A stretch of DNA of 64,000 nt from Parietichytrium sp. I65-24A (Eukaryota; Sar; Bigyra; Thraustochytrida; Thraustochytriidae): contig BLSF01000032.1 in NCBI GenBank assembly GCA_012862575.1, positions 62,001 to 126,000 on the forward strand. The letters are read 5' to 3'. Each line of letters starts with the position of its first letter. The stretch's first letter is position 1. The notes below the pieces were generated by a model, which was given only the letters and a program-made list of their open reading frames with translations, did not search any database and was not told the origin of the DNA. Below are positions 1 through 10,463 of this stretch, piece by piece. The position numbers and the translations under genes were made by a program.

Positions 1-291
1 TCTGATTCTACGGAAGATATGTTAGAGCTTCGGAAAAAGTACAATGAGCTGGTGGATTTCACTGTCCAGCTCACCGCAGAGCGGGACCGATACAAGACCT
101 CCTTGAAGGAGACGACCAAGCAAGTGCAAGTCATGAAGAAGTCACAAACCTCGAAAGGGTTTTCAAGTAGTCTTGCCGAGGAGAGTAGCATTGCCCCCGC
201 AGCAGAGGCCACTTCGAGCTCATTTTCTATGTGGCACATGATGCTCATGGCCGTCGTCGCATTTCTCCTGGGTAGACTGGTCACTGCTTAA
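1..291 (+). CDS. VAP-type ER membrane protein, C-terminal part
   Basis: The window opens inside this frame, so only the last 96 residues are present. They begin with a coiled-coil (LRKKYNELVDFTVQLTAERD), which is the typical stalk of VAMP-associated proteins, continue through a Ser/Ala linker, and end in a hydrophobic segment (MWHMMLMAVVAFLLGRLV) four residues from the stop. In VAP proteins an N-terminal MSP domain, outside this window, binds FFAT-motif lipid-transfer proteins, and the C-terminal helix anchors the protein in the ER facing the cytosol. The stalk wording and tail anchor fit VAP well; the MSP domain cannot be checked here. Other tail-anchored coiled-coil proteins are possible but less likely. 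Confidence 0.7.
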   Translation, partial: SDSTEDMLELRKKYNELVDFTVQLTAERDRYKTSLKETTKQVQVMKKSQTSKGFSSSLAEESSIAPAAEATSSSFSMWHMMLMAVVAFLLGRLVTA

Positions 292-1375
292 GGTCTGCAG
301 CTCGCTTCACCAAAAGTCAGGGGAAAACGTGTGCCTTAGCCGCCGTTTTTGCACTCTTTTCCCCTGGCGATCCCGCTGGCTGTCCCAAGATGACATGGAT
401 GGCTGTCAACAAATTTTATCGTTCTGGTAATTTCCCAATAACAACAAAAGCAAAACGTTTTTCATAATGGGGCAGCAAGAAATTTCCGCGTCTTTTTTTC
501 CATTTGTTACTGGGGAACCGAAGGGCTTGAAAACAAGACAGACATTTTAAATGGCTAACTAGCTTACTTAAAGAGTTAAGTGTGCAAAGTAAAACTGTAA
601 ACTAATGCCACTTATACTGTGAATAAAATGACACTTTCTTCGCGAAGCCTTCCTCGATCGCTACGCTTTATCCATCAACGTTCGTAGCATCATCCTAATG
701 CGCCAGTTACACTCGGTTTAGACCCTTTCCCACTTCCCGGCCTAGCACTCTCATAGCGCCCATCCCGCAATGAACTCGTACCGTACCGGCCATACTAATC
801 TCCTTCAACACTACTACCGGTATAGCTAAAGATAGCGTCTGCATTCCTGCATACGCCCTGCTTAGCTGTATCCTTGAGACCCAAGTCCAGCGTCCAGTAC
901 AGTTGATCTAGCGCGGCGAGTATGGCCAACACTATGCGTGGATTCTAGTCGCAGCGGTAAGCCGTAGACCAAACAGACTAAACAGACCAAACGGTCGCCC
1001 ACTTTGTTCAAAATTATTGTTCCATTGATTGATTAGGAGAAAGAGAGAGAGAGAGAGAGACAGAGCTCAACGCGAGACAGGCGCAGAGAAGGAGAGACAC
1101 GCAGGCACAGACGTAGGCACAGACGGAGAGAGGGACAGGGACAGACAAAGGGGGAAGACAGCGAGAGAGAAGTTAGCCTAGGTGAGTTGTGTGGGCAGAG
1201 GTGTTGTGGCTTTTGGCTTTTGGCATGTGGAACGGTGGGTGGGTGGGTGGGTTGGGACGGAATGTGGAGTGGCTGACGGTTTTGTGCTGTGCGTTCATTC
1301 GTTCGTTCGTTCGTGCGTTTTCATTGGCTCCTGGTGGCCTTGCAGAGCTTGTTTGTAGCGCCAAGCAGAGGAAAG
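292..1375. other. Intergenic, no gene seen
   Basis: This holds the 3' region of the VAP-like gene (AATAAAA near 622) and the promoter and leader of centrin. There are GTAC-containing stretches near 778-790 and 896, a GA-rich tract (about 1036-1165) and a small GTTC tandem run near 1300. I see no supported coding region or RNA gene. Confidence 0.6.
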
Positions 1376-2069
<694 letters not shown>

Positions 2070-2293
2070 ACAAACCGATATAATCATCTATCATGCCTCG
2101 AATCTCTGCCATCGTTTTCCCGTACCATCTCCAGTTTTCAGCTCTTTTCGTTTGATTCTTGTCTATCTTGCATTATCGACATGTCATCGAAGACAGGTGT
2201 GCTTACCTATGAGATTGCCTCTAGTTCAAGTTTGCAGGAGCATGTCCTCTCTCGTCCTGGACTCCCAGTCTGTAAATAAGAAGAAAACGTGTA

Positions 2294-2961
2294 TTAGCTC
2301 TTCAGCGCAACCTGAAGAGCAGACGAGACAGCGTTCAGGTCCGGCACCTCACCTTCGTAAGGGAAAGCTCTGATAAGCTGGACTGCCTGGGTTGGCCGGT
2401 CGGCTTTGTCGGTCGGAACCATTCCGATGCGCTGCACAGTCTTCATGCCCGCTGCTACTCTTCCGAAAATTGTGTGTTTGCCGTCGAGCCACGGGCAAGG
2501 AGCAAGAGTGATAAAAAATTGTGAAGAATTGGTGTTCGGGCCAGAATTCGCCATGGACAAGATCCCTGCGCCAGTATGCTTTAAACGAGGAGTGGCCTCA
2601 TCTTCAAAAATCTTTCCCCACACACTCGTCCCTCCCCGCCCTGTACCTGTAGGGTCTCCGCCCTGTATCATAAAATCCTGAATGATCCTGTGAAACACGG
2701 TCCCATCGTAGTAACCTTTTTCCGCAAGACGACTAAAGTTTTCACACGCCTTCGGTGCTTCGTCCCAATACAGCTCTATAGCCAGCGAGCCCTGTAGCGC
2801 GGCGAGCAGTCCGTCAGTCAGTCGGTCTGTCAGTCAGTCATCAGCCTTCTACAGCGCGATTTGCTCTCCACTCACTTTCCCCACTCCTCTTCGCTCCCTC
2901 CCTACAACGAACCTACCATATTGGTCTCGAGGACCACCCCTCCTTCGCGTAGATCCCCCAT
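2294..2961 (-). CDS. PPIL1: Cyclophilin, PPIL1 type peptidyl-prolyl isomerase
   Basis: Two exons are read: 2961-2917 (15 codons, ending LETNM) and 2791-2294, with an intron 2916-2792 (GTAGGT...ACAG). The junction gives LETNM-GSLAIELYW, matching the LETSM-GSIVLELYW start of PPIL1, so the splice is well supported. The 180-residue protein is one cyclophilin domain with the catalytic FHRII, the QGGDPTGTGRGG loop, SQFFITLAPCPWLDGKHTIFGRV-type core and a short extra tail (about 14 residues past the PPIL1 end). PPIL1 enzymes isomerise prolines in the spliceosome. The tail could differ if a further 3' intron exists. Family assignment is firm; spliceosomal role is by homology. Confidence 0.9.
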
Positions 2962-3272
2962 TGTGGCCAAGGCCCCTCCTGCTTCGTCAAAGGGCTATGC
3001 TTCAAGCTCCTCCTCCCTTCGTCACTCTCACAAACGCGCACCTCTTGCACCTCTTGCGAAGCTTTTAGTGTTTTTTTCCAGCTGCTGCTAGCACCGATTT
3101 CTTGCATGTTCGTGAGCCCAGCATGATGCCCATCACAGCGACGATTGTTTCTGGAGTTTCTGGCGTCGTTTGACAACCAAGCCATGTTTTCTTGAGATAA
3201 GAGAAGGTAAATAAAGAGATGTCGTTGATAATGTTACACAATTTTTGGGCAGAATATGCGGATTCATGTGTT
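2962..3272. other. Short spacer between two minus-strand genes
   Basis: This is the upstream region of the cyclophilin gene and the 3' region of PEX2. It has pyrimidine-rich patches but nothing coding that I can support. Confidence 0.5.
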
Positions 3273-4523
3273 TCATGTGCGGGCACTTGATGTAATTGAT
3301 TCGCCGCAAGAAGCGCAGGACAGCCTGCTCGATCCAGAGGCAATTTGTGCAGTCTTGAGACAGTAAAAGCAGTATGTATGGCCGCAATTTGTGCGATAAG
3401 GCATGCAAGCAAGCTCTGCGTCACAAAAGCAGCACGGGTCGCTGTCGAGGTCATCTTGCTCTGCAATCGGAGAGTCTTCATCAGAGTTGGTGCTCTCGTC
3501 TCCACTCGACATTTCGCCATCCACCCAGCTCGCATCGTCGTCTTGTTCATCTTCGTCTGAGCTTTCGTAGGCATCAGCGTCGGGTCTTGCATGCTCTTCG
3601 CCGGCCACGGGTCGGCCTTCGTCGCGATGTAAATATTTTTTTCTAAACTTTCTTGCCGAACGTTTGATAAGTTTCGAGAACTTCACCCACAACCACAGTG
3701 ACAAGGCGCTTAACTTTGTGAGCCTTGGAAGAAAGACGCGGACGTAGACTGCGAGAGCTTGGTTTCCGGCCCAGGAAGCCATTCGTCGGAGTCTGTCCCA
3801 ATCTATGAGCGGAAGCAGGCACATGAGAAGGTCTGAAAATCCGTCGTAAAGAAGCTGTTGATTAATCGCTTCAAAGCTAACCGAACGTGAATCCTCTACT
3901 TTGGAGCTCACCAGGCGCAGCTGCAATATCCGGTCCAGCAGACTTCTATAGCGGCCATCGTAGTAAAATGAGAGCAAATTGAAAACATTCGCAACGACAA
4001 ACCCTTTCTCTACGAGGTCCATGTTGCTAGACGCGAAATGTCTCCACGACTCCGCTGGCTGACCGGACCAATGGTTTACAAGTGCCGCCTCCCTAACCCT
4101 TTCCCACGCCCAAGGAGCAACTATCGTGCCAGCGCCATGGAGAAGCCGCTGCAAGCGTGTCGGTGAGTCGCCGGGCAATCTTATGAGTCCTTGTTTGTGC
4201 GGCATGTCGAAAACAGCCTCATTTCTATACCTCAAGCCAACCAGCGCGTCACCAGGAGAAGGAAGATTGATTCTTTGTGAATAAACCCAGAGAACAAGCC
4301 TCAGCGCCGCATTCACTTCCGGCTGTGCTCTTGCCACAATATCCGCAAACTGCGGGAGTTGTTTAAACACTTGATCGCTTTGCGCTTTCACGAGCGTCAT
4401 GAGCTCCTTATTAATCATTTGCGCGTCCAGCTGCGCTACCCTCGAAGTATCCAGCTTGGCGGCTGCTAGCCTCATGTTCTGGGCTGCCTGCCCAGCCTCG
4501 CTCTCCAGCCCGCTGCTCCACAT
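3273..4523 (-). CDS. PEX2: Peroxin 2, RING-type E3 of the peroxisomal importer
   Basis: 416 residues, single exon. The N-terminal Pex2/Pex12 domain is recognisable by RVAQLDAQMINKEL, GLRYRNE and INQQLLYDGFSDLLMCLLPLIDW, all of which have close counterparts in animal PEX2. The C-terminal RING follows: CCFCDAELACMPYRTNCGHTYC then FYC and CASC, supplying the zinc ligands. Between them lies an acidic Ser/Asp-rich insert (about residues 305-360) that makes it longer than the human protein (about 305). PEX2, PEX10 and PEX12 form the ubiquitin-ligase channel that recycles PEX5 at the peroxisomal membrane. It diverges from a PEX26-like gene across a repeat-rich shared 5' region. Confidence 0.9.
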   Translation of the reverse strand: MWSSGLESEAGQAAQNMRLAAAKLDTSRVAQLDAQMINKELMTLVKAQSDQVFKQLPQFADIVARAQPEVNAALRLVLWVYSQRINLPSPGDALVGLRYRNEAVFDMPHKQGLIRLPGDSPTRLQRLLHGAGTIVAPWAWERVREAALVNHWSGQPAESWRHFASSNMDLVEKGFVVANVFNLLSFYYDGRYRSLLDRILQLRLVSSKVEDSRSVSFEAINQQLLYDGFSDLLMCLLPLIDWDRLRRMASWAGNQALAVYVRVFLPRLTKLSALSLWLWVKFSKLIKRSARKFRKKYLHRDEGRPVAGEEHARPDADAYESSDEDEQDDDASWVDGEMSSGDESTNSDEDSPIAEQDDLDSDPCCFCDAELACMPYRTNCGHTYCFYCLKTAQIASGSSRLSCASCGESITSSART

Positions 4524-4770
4524 CTTGTGTGTTCCGAGCCCAACTTCGCATGCAAAGTGCGTCTCAATCCTGGAGAACGCCCCTCCCGCTCGCGCTTGTT
4601 CTAGCGCTCAGATTCGCGTTCAGCCTTGTCCAGCAATGAACTCTCAGTCTCTCCTTCACAGTCCCCGCAGTCTCTTTCACAAGAGCGACAGCTTGCTCTT
4701 CTTCGTGCAACAAACTATCCAAACTATCCGAACTACCCACCAGGCCCGTCTCGGACTTGAGCTCCTCTCG

Positions 4771-4801
4771 CCACGTCCCACGTCCCACGTCCCACGTCCC
4801 A
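4771..4801. repeat. Heptamer minisatellite (CCACGTC)n
   Basis: Just over four perfect 7-bp copies, about 250 bp upstream of the PEX2 ATG. On the PEX2 sense strand the unit is GGGACGT. Confidence 0.93.
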
Positions 4802-5060
4802 AGCACCAAGTGCCAATCTCTTGCCGCCTCCCAGCCCTTCGGTCCCTCGACCTCCGCAGAGTCTTCAAACGCTCGGCCCCTGTCACCCAGCTCGCCAGCT
4901 CGCCAGCCGCACAAACGCTCAAACTCACACACAGCTCCCTCTTTCGCGCCAAAACTAGCGCCTGCGCCCAGTTTGCCCAGTATGCCCAGTGTGCCCAGTG
5001 TGCCCAGTGTTTCCACTGTGCGGAGAGTACCAGCAGCGTTGGCGGTCAGAGCCTCTGCGA

Positions 5061-5121
5061 TGCCACTTGCCACTTGCCACTTGCCACTTGCCACTTGCCA
5101 CTTGCCACTTGCCACTTGCCA
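5061..5121. repeat. Heptamer minisatellite (TGCCACT)n
   Basis: About 8.7 uninterrupted copies of a 7-bp unit lie between the PEX2 and PEX26-like start codons. On the PEX2 sense strand it reads as repeated GGCAAGT. Confidence 0.95.
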
Positions 5122-5474
5122 ACAGTGCAGTCAAGTCATTGCAGTCATTGCCCAAGCATACCAAGCTTTGAAAAAGAGAAAATTGCGGCCAAGTGCCAAG
5201 TAGTTGCAGCAGGGAATTCCCAAATGCAGAGAGCTTACTCGTAGCGAACTTGCCTAGTGCTGCGTAGCAGTGGACCGGGGAAAAGCTAAATTCTACAAAG
5301 GTCAAGTCTGTGGAAAGTTGTCAAGCTTGCCGGGAGCGCAGAGTGTAGAGTGTCCGCGGGGATAGAAATAGTGTCCGCGGAAAGATATAATTGCCGACCG
5401 AGGGCGAGATCTGTGTGGAAAGGCCGGCCGCGGTTTCTTCGGTCGCAACCGGTCCACGGCGGAGAGAGGGGGCG

Positions 5475-6732
5475 ATGACGGAGCCCGGCGACGATTCCGA
5501 GGTGGTGCGCGAAGTTGAAGATGCGTTTCTGTGTGCAGAGTTTGACAGGTGCCTGGAGATGGCGAGGCCGGTGCTGAAGGAGCGGCTTGAGGTGACAAAA
5601 GCGGCCACGAGCAAGGTGGAGATCGAGCCGCATGCCAAGCAGGAAGTGCCCAGGTGAGTGGATGAGTTGAAGAGATTATTGGAGTCAAGTTGGCTGGTTG
5701 GGCAAATGCAAACTGTTAACCGGAATTGCCTTCTTGTTATTTGTTGACTTGATGCAGCGCCTTGCAAGTCGCTGTGGTGTTCTTGCAATGCCTCTACGAG
5801 AGGGATCCCCGAACGTGCAGCGCGGATGATTTGGTTCTTGCAGAACGATTTCTCAAGCAGAATGGCCCGCTACCATTCGAGCTGGTGCTTACATGGCTCA
5901 ACGTGCGGTTTGCTTTTGGTCACCACGAGTACGTAAAGGAGCTTTGCGAGGCTCTCATGGCCAAGTTTGTGGAGCGAGTTAAACGGTACGTTCGCATCTC
6001 TGTCTCTCTGAATATGAGTGTTTTGCATATTAACTCTTGGCGAAATGGACGTTGCTTGCGCGTAGAGGAGGAGTGGCGACTCCGGTGATGAGCGTGCAGT
6101 ATTTTACATTAGCGTATTTATACACTGTACAAACCTTGCCCCGGCTTGGGGAGGTAGACAGTGCACAAAAGTTTCTTGCCATGCACAGCAATAGCTTGCT
6201 TCTCTCTAGAGAAAAGCGCCAAGAACTTTTGCACAGCCTAAACGAGGAGATTGTTCGCTGGAGGAAAGAGACCGAGGGCTCTGTCTCATCGGATGATGGA
6301 GCCTCTCCCGGTCCGGAAGGATCCGGAGACCAAAATGCGCGAAGTTCTATGGCGCCCGGCGATCGCGCTCAGGAAGGCGGGCATCATCGCCTCTCTCAGC
6401 ACCATCACAATTTGCAAAACAGCGGCGCGGTAGGAAGCGCAACCGCAAACGTGTCTAGTTCGCCAAACGGCGACGGAAGCAGTACAGAAAACATTGACAA
6501 CAGTCGGCGGCGCCGCGGTCGGCGTGATGGAGCGAACCCTGGTTCCAAGAGCAGCAAGCCTTCCCCCACCACAAATGAGGAGGCCGCCATAGTGATAACA
6601 AAGTCGCAGGCTACCTACCTTGTCACCGGGACTGCCCTCGCGGCCATTCTGATATCACAACGCTCTCGGATATCTCGCGCTGCTACCGCCGCGACAGCTG
6701 CCCTTGGTAATTTGATTTTCAGCAGCACTTGA
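5475..6732 (+). CDS. Tail-anchored helical protein, PEX26/APEM9-like candidate
   Basis: Three exons: 5475-5653, 5758-5985 and 6066-6732, with GT-AG introns; all junctions keep frame and give 357 residues. An in-frame ATG at 5391 is an alternative start. The N-terminal two thirds are alpha-helical and TPR-like (VEDAFLCAEFDRCLEMA; LPRLGEVDSAQKFLAMHS followed by REKRQELLHSLNEE), then a disordered Ser/Gly/Asn linker, then a C-terminal hydrophobic segment (ATYLVTGTALAAILI) close to the end. This order, and local resemblance to the animal PEX26 stretch around LPLGCLSEAEEL, suggest the membrane anchor that docks PEX1-PEX6 at peroxisomes. Divergence from PEX2 supports that. Similarity is weak, so another tail-anchored helical protein such as a FIS1-like one remains possible. 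Confidence 0.55.
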
Positions 6733-8032
6733 TTCCCAAAGTCAGATATCATCTCGTCTTAGGCTTTTGCGGACTTGTCAGTCAGGTATCGCAGAGGCAT
6801 GAACTTTTTCCATCGCAAACTTTGCAAACTTCCAAGTTCCCACTCTATTTCATGCACAAGCGATAGCATTCGCTCCTTTGCCAAAGGAAAAAACTATTTA
6901 CAATACAATACGATTAATTATGTCCTTGGCGAGCAAACCACGGAAACAAGCACCAAACCTTTCTATTTCGGCCGGCAAGTGAGAGAATCAGTCTCACCTC
7001 GTTCCACCTCTATACAGAGTCGACGGATTGCAGACTCGGAACGACCGCGTTAAACCGAAATGACTTTGGAGTCTATCTTGGAGCTCCAGCGGCGACGAAC
7101 ATGCTTGATGCACTTTGATGTCGTAACACTGCCACAGCACACACTTTCACAAGGCATCTACGTACACGTGTGTGGCGTGACCTCACTGACATGTGAAAAC
7201 CAATCTATCCATCTATCCATCTATCTTCAGTTCTCTCAGGTCTTTCAGGGCACAGATCTACACCTTGGCCGCAACCAGCCACCATGGCTCACGACCTTGA
7301 AAATGCATCTCACATTCTTGCACCCTCTGGGCCTGAAGCTCCCACCCTGGAGTCAGCGGCACGCAACCCCCACTGACTGCTGACTAGCAACTAGTCTTCG
7401 CAGCGGCATCAGGTACCGGCAGCTACGTCGCGCATAGAGGTGGTTAAGTCGAAGTGGTTGTGTTCTCTTGGTTGATCAAATTCAGGCATGCAAAAAGAAG
7501 GAGAGAGTATGCAAGTGTCCCGCGGTGACGACAGTGACGACCCTGCTTCTCGGAGAGTTGGCCACGCGGAAACGCAGAAGGAAAGTATGACAGCTTGACG
7601 CAGCACGATAGACGGAGGGAGGAAAAGAAACAAGAAGAAACAAGATTGAAAGGGAAAACGGGCTGAACTGGCAGGGGCGAGAAGGTTGACTGGACGTTTG
7701 CCGGCGCTAAAGGGTTCGGGGGTCTGGTGCGCTTCGCTTCGATTCGCGCTGGAGGCTCTTTTGCAGATTGGGTGCTGCTGGCTCCTCGGGATTTGTTCAC
7801 GACTGGGAGACTGTGGAGGTGAGCGAAGGGCCGAGAAGCGCGCACGGCGGCGGCGTTAGACGGCGAGTACGAAGAGTGGGACCGTAGGAAAAGGACATGC
7901 CGTATCGGCTCAACGGTCTACAAAAGAAACGGGCTCGTGTACGGTTTGGCATCTGGGTGGCGTGAGAGCGCCAAAGTGCAAAGGGCAGGTCGACGGTGAA
8001 CTCGCCTTTGCTTTCCACGGGTCTTGGACAAG
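6733..8032. other. Intergenic, no gene supported
   Basis: 1.3 kb between two plus-strand genes. It contains a short CTATCCAT repeat near 7203-7223. Open frames here (6775-7053, 7060-7383, 7444-7845 on the minus strand) have no recognisable domain and low-complexity composition, so they are not called. Confidence 0.5.
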
Positions 8033-10249
8033 ATGGTAACCGCAACCGGTGGCGCAGTGCGCGATCGGGTGTGCTCTCTTGCGTTGGTTCTCACATCTGC
8101 GATGGTGACAGGCGTGCGAATCGCATTTCCAAACGAGGACCCCAAGTTCGTGCGGTCGCTGGCAAAGCAGAAGAAGCTTGCGACCTCTTCGTCAAGGTCC
8201 GAGTGCGGGGACCGTCACAGCCGCAAGAGCGTCACGTTGAAGAAGGCACAAAAGGCAAAGGGGGAGGCAGGAGCGGGTAGCTTGAAGGAAGACTTGACGG
8301 ACGACGGAAACTCCGAAGCAGGCCTGCAGAGCAGATTTGCTGCAGATGAAGAAGCGCTCTTGCAGCAATACAGAGAAAAGAGGAAAAAGAGATCCGTGGC
8401 ATCCGCCCCAGTTCGTGGCGGCATGGCCAGCAGCGTGGCGTCATCTACTTCAGCGACGTCCGCAAGCGGTAGCAACAAGGCTTTGCGTCTAGAGGAGATT
8501 TGCGGGAATCTACGAAAGCAAGGCGCGTACCTCGGGATGTGGAAGCAGCGGTATGTGCGGCTTGCAAGTTTTGAAGCCCACGAACTCACGGCATTTAAGG
8601 GCATAGACGAGTCAGTGAAGTTTGTTGGAAGACAATTTGTGCTCATGTACTGGGCGTGCGGGGCAGGAGATGCTATTTCCGGTAAGATGAGGTACTCTCC
8701 CAGAGGAGCTTACTTGCTGAAAGGTTGTGAAGTTCTCGTCGACGAATCCAATCTACTTGCCTTCACTCTCTCTAATGTTACGGACCTCATGGATCTAAGC
8801 AAAGAGGTCGCGCCTTTCAAGTTGGTTGCGGACTCGCCCAAAAACGCTCTGATGTGGGTGAGCGCGATTACGTTTGCCTCAGCCGCTCAGCCGCTCAAGA
8901 CAGAACAATGCGAAGGATTTTATCCCACTGCTAAAATGGAAGGAGAAATCTCGCTATGTGCGAATGCTGCTGGCGAAGGGGCTTTTAAGTACTTTTTCAA
9001 GTTGTTTGCAGGGGATACAACTGATGCTGACCGTTGCGCGTACCTCTTTGTCTGGGACAGCGAACGCAAGTCGATCTCTCGCCCGATTACTGCAAAGAGT
9101 GTTTTTGATGTCTCCAGCGCGACGGTGCGCATTGAAAAAGCACGACCAAATTTTATAATATTAGAAAAGGCGACCAATTTTATGGGGTTGAACCAGCACC
9201 TGTCTAAAGCAGGGCGATTATATCTGATGGCTGCAGACCACGACCAGGCTATCTCTTGGGCAGAGGCGATCGTTCTGCTGAAGGAGCGGCGTGCAATTGA
9301 GAGGATTGTCGCGGACGTGCGTGCGTCCGACACACTTGAAGGCGAGCCGTCCCCGTCCAGGGGCGGGTACCAGAGCAAACTTTTTAGCATGCTGCAATCG
9401 TTTGGCAGTTCGCTCAGCCGACGTCGCGGCTCACTATCGCCAAAGTCGGCAAGCTCTGCGAGCCTTTCCCCGAGTAAAGCTGAGCAAGAGACGCTGGTGG
9501 ACTCTATGACTGTTGGCCAGAGTGGTTTGCAGAGGGGCTCTGGTAGCTTGAAGAAAGCGCAGGGCTCTAGCAAAGCCGTTGTAGTAGACGAAATGAATGC
9601 CAAAGAGCTGTATAAGATGTACACTGATGCAGAGAAAGGCGAGGAGAACAGCGGAGACGAGGTGGACGATGACGGGGGTGAAAGTTCGGAACCTTACTCT
9701 GCGAGTCTTGATGGCGATGACAATGAGTCGCCGTCCTATGCAAAGAAGCGATATTCCTACCTTGCAGATGACGAGGATTTTACGGACGAGGAGGAAGCGA
9801 GGCTTTTGAGATCGCTCAATGAGTTTTCACCAACGACAAAGGCGCTTTTGGAGCCCGTCTCGGGCTCTTCCACGCCAGATTCTGGGATCCGCTCTCAAAG
9901 TCCAGGGTTCGGCACTGGACCTTCTCGTGAAATTGAGTCGGACGCGAATGAGAACATGTACTCGTTCAGGGATTACATGAAAGAGTTTAAGAGGGGCGGT
10001 GGCGCCGAGGACGCGGGCGATGATGACGAGGAGGAGGGGGATTACATTGGTTCGTTTAACAAGAGCCGTAAAAAGCTTCTCTTTGATGATGATGAGGAGG
10101 ACGCGGAGAACAGCACTCGCTACGAGAACCAGGATGGATCGCGAAGGCTTGAAAAGATGAGCAAGCTTGACGTCGGAATGCCATTCAATAGCGGGCTTCC
10201 TCTCAACCTTTCCCCCGTGCAGGAGGAGGAGTTTTGGGCAGAAGGTTAA
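8033..10249 (+). CDS. Protein with two PH-like domains and an acidic tail
   Basis: 738 residues in one exon, from the first ATG. After a basic Ser-rich N-terminus, a first pleckstrin-homology fold is suggested around residues 150-285 by GNLRKQGAYLGMWKQRYVRL and the closing segment FKLVADSPKNALMWVSAITFAS. A second lies around 300-425: FKYFFKLFAG, CAYLFVWDSE and AGRLYLMAADHDQAISWAEAIVLLKER, the last being a typical PH C-terminal helix. The remaining 300 residues are Ser-rich and strongly acidic and look disordered. PH domains usually bind phosphoinositides or partner proteins, so a membrane-associated adaptor is plausible, but no catalytic domain is visible and no orthologue is recognised. Confidence 0.75.
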   Translation: MVTATGGAVRDRVCSLALVLTSAMVTGVRIAFPNEDPKFVRSLAKQKKLATSSSRSECGDRHSRKSVTLKKAQKAKGEAGAGSLKEDLTDDGNSEAGLQSRFAADEEALLQQYREKRKKRSVASAPVRGGMASSVASSTSATSASGSNKALRLEEICGNLRKQGAYLGMWKQRYVRLASFEAHELTAFKGIDESVKFVGRQFVLMYWACGAGDAISGKMRYSPRGAYLLKGCEVLVDESNLLAFTLSNVTDLMDLSKEVAPFKLVADSPKNALMWVSAITFASAAQPLKTEQCEGFYPTAKMEGEISLCANAAGEGAFKYFFKLFAGDTTDADRCAYLFVWDSERKSISRPITAKSVFDVSSATVRIEKARPNFIILEKATNFMGLNQHLSKAGRLYLMAADHDQAISWAEAIVLLKERRAIERIVADVRASDTLEGEPSPSRGGYQSKLFSMLQSFGSSLSRRRGSLSPKSASSASLSPSKAEQETLVDSMTVGQSGLQRGSGSLKKAQGSSKAVVVDEMNAKELYKMYTDAEKGEENSGDEVDDDGGESSEPYSASLDGDDNESPSYAKKRYSYLADDEDFTDEEEARLLRSLNEFSPTTKALLEPVSGSSTPDSGIRSQSPGFGTGPSREIESDANENMYSFRDYMKEFKRGGGAEDAGDDDEEEGDYIGSFNKSRKKLLFDDDEEDAENSTRYENQDGSRRLEKMSKLDVGMPFNSGLPLNLSPVQEEEFWAEG

Positions 10250-10463
10250 GCAAAGTAGGGGAACAAATTTGCCTTGGCTCAATGTGCTCGACAAACTCTC
10301 GCGAGCTGTGCGTCAATTATGATATCTTCTTTCCTCTCCCCACCGTCCTCTATACTTTCTCAATGAGCCGCGGACTCTTTGTTTGTTTGATTTCCGATTT
10401 TTTCTAACAATAAGTTACATTAATTTATCATTTACAACAATGTTCCCTCCCGAATCTCCACTT

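Larger units (their letters stand above)
4524..5474. promoter_or_regulatory. Divergent PEX2 / PEX26-like intergenic region with minisatellites
   Basis: A 950-bp region that should hold both promoters. It is dominated by short tandem arrays: period 7 (unit CCACGTC) at about 4771-4801, period 9 (unit TGCCCAGTG) at about 4968-5013, and period 7 (unit TGCCACT, nearly nine copies) at 5061-5121. Several frames stay open through it, but their products are just translated repeats. No gene is called. Confidence 0.6.
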
